From UBA7887 sp964408735 (GTDB lineage Bacteria > Pseudomonadota > Alphaproteobacteria > UBA7887), in the NCBI GenBank assembly GCA_964408735.1, contig CAYPAX010000060.1, positions 1 through 28,591 of the forward strand: a stretch of 28,591 nucleotides of DNA. Reading direction: 5' to 3'. The notes beneath the pieces are model-generated. The model was not told the origin of the DNA. It searched no databases and saw nothing but the letters and a program-made list of their open reading frames with translations. The position numbers were made by a program, and so were the translations under genes. The stretch's first letter is position 1. Each line of letters opens with the position of its first letter. Below, piece after piece: positions 14,822 to 23,052 of this stretch.

Positions 14822-15697
14822 TTAAGCTAGTAAGAAACCCAGAAATACCACTGCCGCGAAAAGGCTGTTGCTGCGGAAGCGCAGCCAGCAATTGGCATTG
14901 TCCTCGGTGTTGAGGCTGGCGATCTGCCAGGCCAGCTGGGCGGCGCCCAGCGTGATGCCGGCATAGGCCGGCCAGGCGGCATTGGCGAGGGCGGCGGCGC
15001 CCGCCAGCCCGGCGACCGCCAGGGCATAGAACAGCCACAGCGCCGGCTTGGTGCGCTCGCCCAGCCGGCGTGCCGAGGACTTGACGCCGATCAGGGCGTC
15101 GTCGCCCTTGTCTTGGTGGGCATAGATGGTGTCGTAGCCGAGGGTCCAGGCGATGCCGGCGGCATACATCGCCAGAGCCGGTGCGCCGAGGCTGCCGGTC
15201 GCCGCCGCCCAGCCCACCAGCGCCCCCCAGTTGAACGTGATGCCGAGCCAGGCCTGGGGCCACCAGGTGATGCGCTTCATGAAGGGATAGGGCAGGATGA
15301 GGGCGACAGAGGCGAGTCCGACGATGATCGCGGTCTGGCCCATGGTGAGCAGCACGGCGAGGCCGATCAGCGCCAGTGCCGCCATGAAGACCAGCCCGTG
15401 GCGCACGGGAATGCGCCCCGAGGCGATGGGGCGGTCGCGGGTGCGGGCGACGCGGGCGTCGAAGTCGCGGTCGACGATATCGTTCCAGATGCAGCCGGCG
15501 GCGCGCATCACCAACGCACCGAGGAAGAACAGCACGACCAGGCGCACCGCCTGCCAGGCCGGCGGCGCGGCCAGGGCCACGGCCCACCAGCACGGCCACA
15601 TCAGCAGCAGAAAGCCCACCGGCGCCTGCAGGCGCGCCAGGCGCGCATAGGCCTGGAGTGTGCCGAGTCTGGGTGCTTCCGCCGGGGTATCGGCCAT
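14822..15697 (-). CDS. ubiA: 4-hydroxybenzoate polyprenyltransferase
   Basis: This 291-residue inner-membrane enzyme attaches the polyprenyl tail to 4-hydroxybenzoate in ubiquinone synthesis. Both Asp-rich Mg/diphosphate motifs are present: NDIVDRDFD (72-80) and YDTIYAHQDKGDD in the second half. Eight or nine hydrophobic helices are visible, including LVVLFFLGALVMRAAGCIWN. The start at 15697 gives the usual short N-terminus (MADTPAEAPRLGTLQAYARL). It is divergent from rsmE with a 42-bp gap. The last dozen codons (ending GTA TTT CTG GGT TTC TTA CTA GCT TAA) are unusually AT-ending for this gene and match, synonymously, a second copy at 13339-13377. The 3' end therefore seems to have been replaced by recombination. 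Confidence 0.95.
   Translation of the reverse strand: MADTPAEAPRLGTLQAYARLARLQAPVGFLLLMWPCWWAVALAAPPAWQAVRLVVLFFLGALVMRAAGCIWNDIVDRDFDARVARTRDRPIASGRIPVRHGLVFMAALALIGLAVLLTMGQTAIIVGLASVALILPYPFMKRITWWPQAWLGITFNWGALVGWAAATGSLGAPALAMYAAGIAWTLGYDTIYAHQDKGDDALIGVKSSARRLGERTKPALWLFYALAVAGLAGAAALANAAWPAYAGITLGAAQLAWQIASLNTEDNANCWLRFRSNSLFAAVVFLGFLLA
14847..14860. repeat. 14-bp direct repeat, copy inside ubiA
   Basis: This is the second copy of ACCACTGCCGCGAA, encoding part of the FAAVV segment of UbiA on the minus strand. Downstream of it on the coding strand, ubiA switches to AT-ending codons, so this is the likely crossover point of the insertion that brought the lipase gene. Confidence 0.6.
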
Positions 15698-15739
15698 GGG
15701 GGTTCGCTTCCGTCCGAGTTGGCTGTATAGACTCCAGCC

Positions 15740-16468
15740 ATGTCCGCCCGCGTCAAGGTCCGCCTCTATATCGACGACCCTTTGCTGGCCGGCGCCGAAG
15801 TTATGGCGACGGCGCCGCAAGCCCATTATCTGCGCCGGGTGATGCGGCTTGACGACGGCGACGGTGTCGCTCTGTTCAACGGCCGCGACGGCGAATGGCG
15901 GGCGGCCATCGCCAGCGATGGGCGCCGCGGCTGCCGCCTGCTGGTCGAGGAAGAATTGCGCCCGCAAGTGCCCGAAGCCGGCCCGACGCTGGCTTTCGCG
16001 CCGGTCAAGCGCTTGCGCCTCGATTATCTGGCGCAAAAGGCCTGCGAGCTCGGCGCCGCTCGCCTGTTGCCTGTGCTGACCCGCCATACGGGTCCGGCGC
16101 GGGTCAATCTCGAGCGCTTGGGCGCCAATGCCATCGAGGCGGCGGAGCAATGCGGCCGCCTCAGCGTGCCCGAGGTGGCGCCACCGATTCCCTTTGACGC
16201 CCTTCTCGACGGCGACGAGCGCATTTTCTGGGCTGACGAACAGGGCGGCCCGCCGGCGCTCGATGTCTTCGATGCCGCCGCGCTCGGCCCGGCGACCTTG
16301 CTGATCGGCCCCGAAGGGGGTTTCGCCGAGGAAGAGCGCGCCCGTCTCGCAGACCATGCCAAGGCCCATGCCGTCGCCCTTGGCCCGCGCATTCTGCGCG
16401 CCGACACTGCCGCGGTCAGCATGCTCACCCTGTGGCAGGCGGCGGCCGGGGACTGGGACGTCGATTGA
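15740..16468 (+). CDS. rsmE: 16S rRNA (uracil(1498)-N(3))-methyltransferase
   Basis: This 242-residue cytosolic SPOUT-family enzyme methylates N3 of U1498 in 16S rRNA of the 30S subunit. The N-terminal PUA-like part contains AHYLRRVMRLDDGDGVALFNG. The C-terminal knotted SAM-binding part has the family signature LLIGPEGGFAEEE and the closing LGPRILRADTAAVSML. Length and order are standard. It begins 42 bp from the divergent ubiA start, so promoters for both must lie within or overlap that gap. gshA follows after about 60 bp on the same strand. Confidence 0.95.
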   Translation: MSARVKVRLYIDDPLLAGAEVMATAPQAHYLRRVMRLDDGDGVALFNGRDGEWRAAIASDGRRGCRLLVEEELRPQVPEAGPTLAFAPVKRLRLDYLAQKACELGAARLLPVLTRHTGPARVNLERLGANAIEAAEQCGRLSVPEVAPPIPFDALLDGDERIFWADEQGGPPALDVFDAAALGPATLLIGPEGGFAEEERARLADHAKAHAVALGPRILRADTAAVSMLTLWQAAAGDWDVD

Positions 16469-16530
16469 GCGGGACAGAACGCGAATTTGCCCTTATAGAC
16501 AAGGCGCCGACCCGCGCTGCCGGAGATTCC

Positions 16531-17889
16531 ATGGCCCTCACAGAGACCCTCGCCGCTCCCGTAACACATGTCCGCGACCTGGTGGCCTATCTGGCAGAAG
16601 GCTGCAAGCCGCGCGCGGACTGGCGCATCGGCACCGAGCACGAAAAGATCGGCTATCGCACCGACGACCTTTCGCCTGTGCCCTATGACGGCGAGCGCGG
16701 CATACGCGCCCTTCTCGAAGGCCTGCAGCGCTTCGGTTGGACGCCGGTGCTGGAAGCCGGCAAACCCATCGCCCTGGCTCGCGACAACCAGTCGATCACC
16801 CTCGAGCCCGGCGGCCAGCTTGAGCTCTCGGGAGCGCCGCTGGCCACCGTGCATCAGACCTGCGAGGAGGTGAACAGCCACCTCTCCCAGGTGCGCGAGG
16901 TCAGCGACGAGCTGGGCTTGGGCTTTCTCGGCATCGGCATTCAGCCCAAATGGCTGCGCGGCGACATGCCGGTGATGCCCAAGGCGCGCTACGACATCAT
17001 GCGCGCCTATATGCCGACCAAGGGCTCGCTTGGCCTCGACATGATGCTGCGGACCTGCACGGTGCAGACCAATCTCGACTTCGAGAGCGAGTCCGACATG
17101 GTGCGCAAGTTCCGCACCTCGCTGGCGCTGCAGCCGCTGGCCACCGCATTGTTCGCCAACTCACCGTTCGTGGATGGGGCGCCAAACGGCTATCTCAGCT
17201 ACCGCACCCACATCTGGAGCGACACCGACCCGGACCGTTGTGGCACGCCGGCCTTCATCTTCGAGCCGGGGATGGGCTTTGAGGCCTATGCCGACTATGC
17301 CCTCGACGTGCCGATGTATTTCGTCAACCGAGGGGGCCGCTATATCGATGCCTCGGGCCAGTCCTTCCGCGACTTTCTCGATGGCAAGCTGCCGGCGCTG
17401 CCCGGCGAGCGGCCGACGCTCAGCGATTGGGAAAGCCATCTCACCACGGTCTTCACCGACGTGCGCCTCAAGCGCTATCTGGAGATGCGTGGTGCCGATG
17501 GCGGGCCCTGGCGCAGCCTTTGCGCCCTGCCCGCGCTCTGGGTCGGCCTGCTCTATGATTCGGGCGCCCTCGACGAAGCGGAACAGTTGGTACGCGACTG
17601 GTCGTATGACGAGATCATCGCGCTGCGGGCCGATGCCGCGCGCCTGGCGCTGGCGGCGGAGATCGGCGGCCGCAGCTTGCGCGAGGTCGCATCGGACGTG
17701 CTCAATATCGCCCGCCGGGGCCTGCGTGCCCGCGCCCGCCTCGACAAGGGCGGCGACGACGAGCGTGGCTTCCTCACCTTCCTCGACGGCGTGCTCGCCG
17801 CCGGTACGCCCGCGGAGCAGCTGCTCGCCGCCTATCACGGTCGCTGGGGCGAGAAGGTGGAGCCGGTGTTCGAAGAGTTTTCCTACTGA
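16531..17889 (+). CDS. gshA: Glutamate-cysteine ligase, plant/alphaproteobacterial type
   Basis: This 452-residue enzyme makes gamma-glutamylcysteine from Glu, Cys and ATP, the first step of glutathione synthesis. It belongs to the GCS2 family in its plant/proteobacterial branch and not to the E. coli GshA type. Landmarks are WRIGTEHEKIGYRTDD near the start, LEPGGQLELSGAPL (glycine-rich substrate region), MPTKGSLGLDMMLRTCTVQ and FRTSLALQPLATALFANSP. I chose the ATG at 16531 because CGGAG lies just upstream and the protein then starts like its relatives; the frame stays open 33 codons further up without a better site. It lies behind rsmE and converges on the methyltransferase gene, with 18 bp between them. 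Confidence 0.94.
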   Translation: MALTETLAAPVTHVRDLVAYLAEGCKPRADWRIGTEHEKIGYRTDDLSPVPYDGERGIRALLEGLQRFGWTPVLEAGKPIALARDNQSITLEPGGQLELSGAPLATVHQTCEEVNSHLSQVREVSDELGLGFLGIGIQPKWLRGDMPVMPKARYDIMRAYMPTKGSLGLDMMLRTCTVQTNLDFESESDMVRKFRTSLALQPLATALFANSPFVDGAPNGYLSYRTHIWSDTDPDRCGTPAFIFEPGMGFEAYADYALDVPMYFVNRGGRYIDASGQSFRDFLDGKLPALPGERPTLSDWESHLTTVFTDVRLKRYLEMRGADGGPWRSLCALPALWVGLLYDSGALDEAEQLVRDWSYDEIIALRADAARLALAAEIGGRSLREVASDVLNIARRGLRARARLDKGGDDERGFLTFLDGVLAAGTPAEQLLAAYHGRWGEKVEPVFEEFSY

Positions 17890-17907
17890 TCGTTTGAACC
17901 GGGTGCC

Positions 17908-18780
17908 CTAAACGCGCTTGCGGGAAAGCGTATCGATCATGACCAGGTTCTTGAGCGCCGCGCGGGCGATGGGCCCGACCAGCGGCAACGCCACCGCCTG
18001 AGCAATTGCCTTCCTGAGCCGCACGGGACCATCGTAATAGCTGAAGTCCTTGAAAGTCACGAGACGCTGAATGGTCAAGTCGGTGTTGTGATCGAAAACC
18101 TCGCGGAGTTTCTTCCGGTGTATCCACGGCCAACGCAGGAAAAGAGCGGATTCGGACGTGATCGATCCCTTGCCGAGCCGACGCAACGCCCATTGCCACA
18201 GACCATAGGGCAAATAATGCACGAACCACGTTCGTGTATGCGAGTCGTAAGGCACCAAGCGATGCGGCACTTGGTGAAGCACGACGCCGCCGGGTTTCAG
18301 GACGCGGTATTCCTCCGCATAATACGTATCGAGAGTGTCCGGCGGCACATGCTCGAGAACCTGTTGGCTGAACACCACATCGAACGTGTTGTCGTCGAAC
18401 GGCAAGGTGCCCCCATCGAAAGCGAAGAAGCGGTCTTCCTGTAAGCCAAGGACCTCGCGCAGCAGCCTGTTCCACCCCAAGGAGTTGGGGGAACGCGGAT
18501 CTATGCCATAGATGCCGGTGTAACCGATGGCGCACAGGTACATTAGCACCGAGCCGGCGCCGCAGCCGTGATCCAAAATCCGTATGTCGGCTATCTTTTG
18601 CGCCTGGCCGACCTCGTCGACGGTCTCGACGAGCGTGCGAAGATGATAGGGTGGCTGGCCGCGCGACAGCCTTGCGACCTCGACATATGACTCCCATGCC
18701 GTCGACATCTGGCCGCCTTCGTCCCTGACCCGGGCAAGCGCGTTGAGCTCGGTTTTTATCTGAGGCCACGACCCCGACAC
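17908..18780 (-). CDS. Class I SAM-dependent methyltransferase
   Basis: This 290-residue protein has a Rossmann methyltransferase domain. Motif I is ILDHGCGAGSVLMYL near residue 63, followed by IYGIDPRSPNSLG (motif II acidic residue), LPFDDNTFDVVFSQQVLEHV (motif IV) and YRVLKPGGVVLHQVPH (motif V/VI). It is of the Methyltransf_11 kind; the substrate is not predictable, and sugar, lipid or quinone precursors are all possible. The start is a GTG at 18780 with a strong GGGAGG six nt upstream. Compared with its neighbours, the gene uses more A/T at third positions and looks acquired. It sits alone between gshA and the TPP enzyme gene. Confidence 0.85.
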   Translation of the reverse strand: MSGSWPQIKTELNALARVRDEGGQMSTAWESYVEVARLSRGQPPYHLRTLVETVDEVGQAQKIADIRILDHGCGAGSVLMYLCAIGYTGIYGIDPRSPNSLGWNRLLREVLGLQEDRFFAFDGGTLPFDDNTFDVVFSQQVLEHVPPDTLDTYYAEEYRVLKPGGVVLHQVPHRLVPYDSHTRTWFVHYLPYGLWQWALRRLGKGSITSESALFLRWPWIHRKKLREVFDHNTDLTIQRLVTFKDFSYYDGPVRLRKAIAQAVALPLVGPIARAALKNLVMIDTLSRKRV

Positions 18781-18859
18781 AGACGACCTCCCAAGATGCG
18801 AACCTGCCGATCGGCACCGACCGTTCCAACGGCTCCGACGATAACAGATCGGAGCACAG

Positions 18860-18876
18860 GCGGTTAGCGGAACCGC
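18860..18876 (-). terminator. Weak hairpin downstream of the TPP enzyme gene
   Basis: Arms GCGGTT and AACCGC (6 bp, perfect) around a 5-nt loop lie 10 bp past the stop codon. There is no T-run after the stem, so it is at best a weak terminator or an mRNA 3'-end stabiliser. Confidence 0.25.
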
Positions 18877-18885
18877 AATCGCCGT

Positions 18886-20517
18886 CTACTTCGAAACGTA
18901 ATCCATGAAGGGGCTGAGCACGGCGCGGACCGGGATCTGTATGATCGCCGGTTTTCCGCTGGCCAGGGCGGCGGCCACCGCCTCGCCTATCTCTGCCACC
19001 GTCTCCGCGCGCGCCCCCGTGCCGCCGAGCGCCGTCGCCAGGCCGGGCCAGTCGCGCGCCGGCAGGTCCATCTCGTGCTCCGCGCCGTAGGCGTCCCGTT
19101 GCGGCAAGGCCACCGCCGTCCATTTCTCGTCGTCGAGCACCACGACCACGATGGCGCGGCCGTAGCGCGCCGCCGTATCCAGCTCCAGCGCATGGTAGCC
19201 GACCCCGCCGTCGCCGACGAAAACCACGACCGGGCGCTCGGGCTCGGCGAACTTGGCGCCGATGGCGTAGGGAATCTCGGCGCCGAGCGCGCCCGACTGG
19301 CCGGCGCGCAGGTAACGTCGCGGCGATCGCACCCGAATGCGGGCGTCGGCCCAGAAGTCGACATTGCCGTGAGAGGTGACGACGACGCTGTTCTCCGGCA
19401 TCGCCGCCAGCACCGCATCGACCGCCGCCACGGGATGGAGCGGCGGAGCGCTCGGATCGTCAGCGGCCTGCACGTCGCGCTCGTCTCGCCAGCCGGCAAC
19501 GATGGTCTCGACCCAGGCGCGGTCGACCGGACCCGGCGACAGTCCTTTCATAAAGGCGACCGCAGCCGAGGGCGCCGCCGCAAGGTCGAGCGTCGCGCGC
19601 CGGTTGCGGCCGATCGAGGCGGGATCGAAGGAGCACTGCACGATCGCGGCATGCGCCGCCACGCTCTCGCCATAGCCGAGCTCGGCCTCGAAGTGATGGC
19701 CGAGCAGGATCACCAGGTCGGCCTCGGCTAGCGCCGTCCTGAGCGTCACGTTGGCCGGCATGTAGGCCGGCCCGGCCCACAAGGGATGGTGCTCGTCGAT
19801 CGCACCGCGCCCCAGGCGCGCGGTGACGAACGGCAAGTGCAGCTGCTCGATGACTTGCTGCAGGCCGGCGGGCGGGTCCCAATGGCTGTCGTCGCCGACG
19901 ATCAGCAGCGGACGTTTTGCCTTGGCGAGAGCTTGCGCCAGCGCCGCGCCGGCGGCGGCGTCCAGGCCCGGCCGCGCGGTGCGGTGATCCGCCAGCGGAC
20001 CGCGCTCGGCCGCGGCGCCAAGCACGTCGGCCGGGATCTCGAGAAACACCGGACCCGGCCGGCCGGCCCAGATATGGCGCCACGCCGCCTCGACATATTC
20101 GGGGATGCGCTCGGTCGCCAGAACCCGCGCCGACCACTTGGTCACAGGCGCCATGATCGGCAGGTGATCGGCGGCCATTATGGCGCCGCGGTCGAAGAGC
20201 GGTGTCGGCGCCTGGCCGCCGATGATCAGCAGCGGCGTGCCGGCGCGCTTGGCCACGAAGGCCGGCGTTACGGTATTGGTGACCCCGGGGCCCAGGGTGA
20301 CCGCGGCGACACCCGGCACGCCGGTCTGGCGCCCGACCGCCTCGGCCATGAAGGCAGCCGCCGCCTCGTGGCGGGTATGCACCAGTGACAGGCCGTGGGC
20401 TGCGGCGGCCGAATAGATCGAGTTGATGACCCCGCCCGAGACGGAGAAGATCTGCCCGACGCCGAGATGCTTGAGCGATTCGACCAGCAGGTCGCCGCCC
20501 TCGTAGCGATTGGTCAT
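18886..20517 (-). CDS. Thiamine diphosphate-dependent enzyme, acetolactate synthase-like
   Basis: This 543-residue protein has the three-domain layout of the ALS/benzoylformate decarboxylase group: an N-terminal pyrimidine-binding domain, a central domain, and a C-terminal diphosphate-binding domain. The catalytic Glu is E51 in HTRHEAAAAFMAEA. The diphosphate motif starts at GDGGVGYHALELDTA, but the usual NN at its end is DD, in VVLDDEKW. It could be a decarboxylase or carboligase of 2-oxo acids; no small ALS regulatory subunit is next to it, which argues against a true IlvB. A crotonase remnant ends 10 bp before its start codon, so it may once have been co-transcribed with a crotonase gene. 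Confidence 0.85.
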   Translation of the reverse strand: MTNRYEGGDLLVESLKHLGVGQIFSVSGGVINSIYSAAAAHGLSLVHTRHEAAAAFMAEAVGRQTGVPGVAAVTLGPGVTNTVTPAFVAKRAGTPLLIIGGQAPTPLFDRGAIMAADHLPIMAPVTKWSARVLATERIPEYVEAAWRHIWAGRPGPVFLEIPADVLGAAAERGPLADHRTARPGLDAAAGAALAQALAKAKRPLLIVGDDSHWDPPAGLQQVIEQLHLPFVTARLGRGAIDEHHPLWAGPAYMPANVTLRTALAEADLVILLGHHFEAELGYGESVAAHAAIVQCSFDPASIGRNRRATLDLAAAPSAAVAFMKGLSPGPVDRAWVETIVAGWRDERDVQAADDPSAPPLHPVAAVDAVLAAMPENSVVVTSHGNVDFWADARIRVRSPRRYLRAGQSGALGAEIPYAIGAKFAEPERPVVVFVGDGGVGYHALELDTAARYGRAIVVVVLDDEKWTAVALPQRDAYGAEHEMDLPARDWPGLATALGGTGARAETVAEIGEAVAAALASGKPAIIQIPVRAVLSPFMDYVSK

Positions 20518-20527
20518 TACGCCGAGA

Positions 20528-20665
20528 TTACACGGCGGTCGCCGGCTTGTCAGGCGTGGCTCCGGGCATCACATCCGCAAACGCATTTGGACTCTCGACG
20601 ACGTCGGTGTTGTCGCGGAGCGCTCGCACGTCCGGGTAGGCGGTGTCGATGGATTCTTCTAGGCC
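20528..20665 (-). pseudogene. Remnant C-terminus of an enoyl-CoA hydratase/isomerase
   Basis: The minus-strand frame ending at a TAA (20528-20530) contains LEESIDTAYPDVRALRDNTD and then VVESPNAFADV. This aligns with the end of the intact crotonase at 23053-23832 (LEEAINTTYPAVQELYDSAD, then FVEGPKAFAEK): by eye 17 of 31 residues are identical, and about 73% of nucleotides over 89 bp. Upstream of GLEES the similarity stops and the sequence turns AT-richer. The catalytic crotonase core is missing, so only a tail survives. Its last residues differ from the usual family ending. It lies between the TPP enzyme start and the nosR-like gene. Confidence 0.7.
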
Positions 20666-20780
20666 GTTCGGCCTGCCGCCCCAACGCGGAGTTGATTTTC
20701 CCCTGTTTTCAGTGTTTATCGGCGGCGGCCCGGTGAGTTCTCTTGGACTTCCCGCAAAGATGACTTGAACGAGGACTGGC

Positions 20781-23051
20781 ATGGCAAATCGCCATTTAGT
20801 GAAGCCGGGACCAAGGTTTGCGTGCGCCTTCGTGTGGCTCTGCGTTATCGCCTGCTGGTCCGCCTCGCCGGCATTGGCCGGCATGGACGATCCGCTCGGC
20901 ACGCGCATCACGCCCGCTGTGCTGCAGGAAATCTTTTCCGGCGCCGAAGGCATCGGTGAGGTCAGCGGCGAGCCGCCGTCGGCGCCGGTGCTGATCGGCG
21001 GCGAAGTCGTCGGCTATCTGATGTCGACCCACAATACCGTGGCCTCGACCGGGTTCGCCGGCGAGCCGTACGATCTTATCGTCGGCATCGATCTGGCGGC
21101 CGATCTGAGAGGCATCGTATTGCTGGAGCATCACGAGCCGATCATCGGCCCCAGCATGATCCGCGGCGCTTTGGTGCAGGACTTTCTCGACCGCTTGCGG
21201 AATCTGCCGACGATGCGCGCGACCCGGGCCACCCAACGGGCGGCGATCGACGCCGTCTCCGGTGCCACGGTGACGTCCAAGCTGATGCGAAGCGCCTCTT
21301 TCGCCTCGGCGCGCAAGATCGCCATGCTGACCGGCGTGGTCCAGGTCCAAGAGAACGAGGCCGGGCTATCCATCGACCTCGGCGGCTCCTTTGCCGGCGG
21401 GACCATGGTGGCCAACTCGCCCACCGGCAGCATCACTGCCGAAAATCAGGCCGACAGGGTCGAAAGCCGCGAGGACCGGACGTGGCGAGAGCTCGTCGAG
21501 AGCGGGGATATCGCCCGCGCGACCTTCACCAATGGCGACATCGCGGCAGCGTTTCCGGCCGCCGTGGATCTCTCCGCGTTTCGCGAACGGCCCGGCGACG
21601 GCAGGTTCTTCGAGGTCTATACCGGCATGGTCACGCCCGACGGCATCGGGCGGAACGTCTATGGCCAGCGCTGGCAAAATTACAATATGGCGCAGGTCAG
21701 CCTCGGCGATCACATCATTCTGATCGCCGGCTTCGGCAAATATCGCGTTTTGGGGTCGGGCCAGGGCCAATCGAACAATCTGAGCAATTTCGAGCGCGTC
21801 GCGATCGTGCAGAACGGCACGACCATTTCCCTGACCCGCGACAAGATGCTCAAGCACAACGCCGTGCGTGTCCACGGTGCGCCGCGCTTCAAGGAACAGG
21901 AGCTGTTCCGGCTGCGCCCGCGTGACGGCTTCGATCCCTTGGCGCCCTGGTCGCTGCGCATCGAGGTCCGGCCCGATGCGGTCGGCGCGCCGGCCGGCAC
22001 CGAGCCGGTCTTCGTCGACGTGCCCTACCGGATTCCGGCAGCCTTCGTGATCGGCGAGGACTATGCCCTCGAAGAGGCCGGGTTCAAGGAACCGGTCTAT
22101 GGCTTGGCCGGTCTGGTGCGTGTGAGCACCCTCAACGAGTGGCAGGAGATCTGGCTGGAGCGGCACGTCGATATCGCCATCCTGGTGGCGATTCTCGGCA
22201 CCCTCACCTTCCTGCTCGTATTCGACAACACCTATGTCCGCAATCGCCGCAGACACGCCGCGATACGCTTGGGCTTCCTCGCCGTCATACTGGTCTGGCT
22301 CGGCTGGATGAAGGACGCGCAGCTCAGCAGCATCAACATCGTCACCTATTTCCAGGCGGCCTTCGCCGACCTCGACCCGGTGCTGTTCCTGTTCGACCCG
22401 CTGCTTTTCCTGTTGTCGGTCTATGCCGCGATCACGCTGCTGCTGTGGGGACGCGGCGTGTTCTGCGGCTGGCTCTGCCCCTTCGGCGCTTTTCAGGAAA
22501 TCCTCGCCAAGATCGCGCAGTGGCTGAAGGTGCCGCAGATCGTGCTGCCGGAAACCGTTCAGGAACGCTTGTGGGCTCTCAAATACGTGGCGGTGTTCGT
22601 CGTCTTCGGCCTGGCGCCGTTTTCCATGGACGCCGTGATCACGGCAACGGAAGTCGAGCCCTTCAAGACCGCCATCGTCGTCGGTTTCGAGCGCAGCTGG
22701 CCCTATCTGCTCTACGCCGGCATCCTGCTTGGTATCGGCCTCACCATCGAGCGCTTCTTCTGCCGCTTCCTGTGCCCGCTCGGCGGTGCGCTTGCGATCC
22801 TCGGGCGCCTGCACCTCTTGCATTGGCTCAAGCGGCGCCCGGAATGCGGCAGCCCCTGCCAGGTTTGCACCGCTTCCTGCCCGATCGGCGCCATCAAGGT
22901 CGACGGCGTCATCGATATGAACGAATGCCTGCAATGCCTCGACTGTCAGGTCGACTACGCCGACGACACCGTCTGCCCGCCGCTTGTCGCGCGGCGCAAA
23001 CGCGCCGAGCGGGCGCGCGCGCCGGAGCTCGCTACCGCGGCCGCCGAATGA
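20781..23051 (+). CDS. nosR: NosR/NirI-family membrane iron-sulfur flavoprotein
   Basis: This 756-residue protein follows the NosR plan. A signal peptide or membrane anchor (FVWLCVIACWSASPALAG) leads into a periplasmic FMN-binding domain with the covalent flavin site DAVSGAT (T163). A large periplasmic region follows, then several membrane helices (for example AILVAILGTLTFLLVF) with two CxxxCP motifs (CGWLCPFG and CRFLCPLG). The cytoplasmic tail carries two 4Fe-4S sites (CGSPCQVCTASCP and CLQCLDCQVDY...CPP). NosR supplies electrons for, and is needed for expression of, nitrous oxide reductase; NirI plays a similar part for nitrite reductase. Neither nosZ nor nirS is in the window, so the partner is unknown. 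GAGG lies six nt before the ATG. The gene ends 1 bp from the stop of the convergent crotonase gene. Confidence 0.87.
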   Translation: MANRHLVKPGPRFACAFVWLCVIACWSASPALAGMDDPLGTRITPAVLQEIFSGAEGIGEVSGEPPSAPVLIGGEVVGYLMSTHNTVASTGFAGEPYDLIVGIDLAADLRGIVLLEHHEPIIGPSMIRGALVQDFLDRLRNLPTMRATRATQRAAIDAVSGATVTSKLMRSASFASARKIAMLTGVVQVQENEAGLSIDLGGSFAGGTMVANSPTGSITAENQADRVESREDRTWRELVESGDIARATFTNGDIAAAFPAAVDLSAFRERPGDGRFFEVYTGMVTPDGIGRNVYGQRWQNYNMAQVSLGDHIILIAGFGKYRVLGSGQGQSNNLSNFERVAIVQNGTTISLTRDKMLKHNAVRVHGAPRFKEQELFRLRPRDGFDPLAPWSLRIEVRPDAVGAPAGTEPVFVDVPYRIPAAFVIGEDYALEEAGFKEPVYGLAGLVRVSTLNEWQEIWLERHVDIAILVAILGTLTFLLVFDNTYVRNRRRHAAIRLGFLAVILVWLGWMKDAQLSSINIVTYFQAAFADLDPVLFLFDPLLFLLSVYAAITLLLWGRGVFCGWLCPFGAFQEILAKIAQWLKVPQIVLPETVQERLWALKYVAVFVVFGLAPFSMDAVITATEVEPFKTAIVVGFERSWPYLLYAGILLGIGLTIERFFCRFLCPLGGALAILGRLHLLHWLKRRPECGSPCQVCTASCPIGAIKVDGVIDMNECLQCLDCQVDYADDTVCPPLVARRKRAERARAPELATAAAE

Positions 23052-23052
23052 G

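Noticed and set aside
20690..20720. TTGATTTTCC near the nosR start considered as an FNR/NNR box
   Set aside because: The second half-site (ATCAA) is absent at the required spacing, so no FNR-type operator can be supported.
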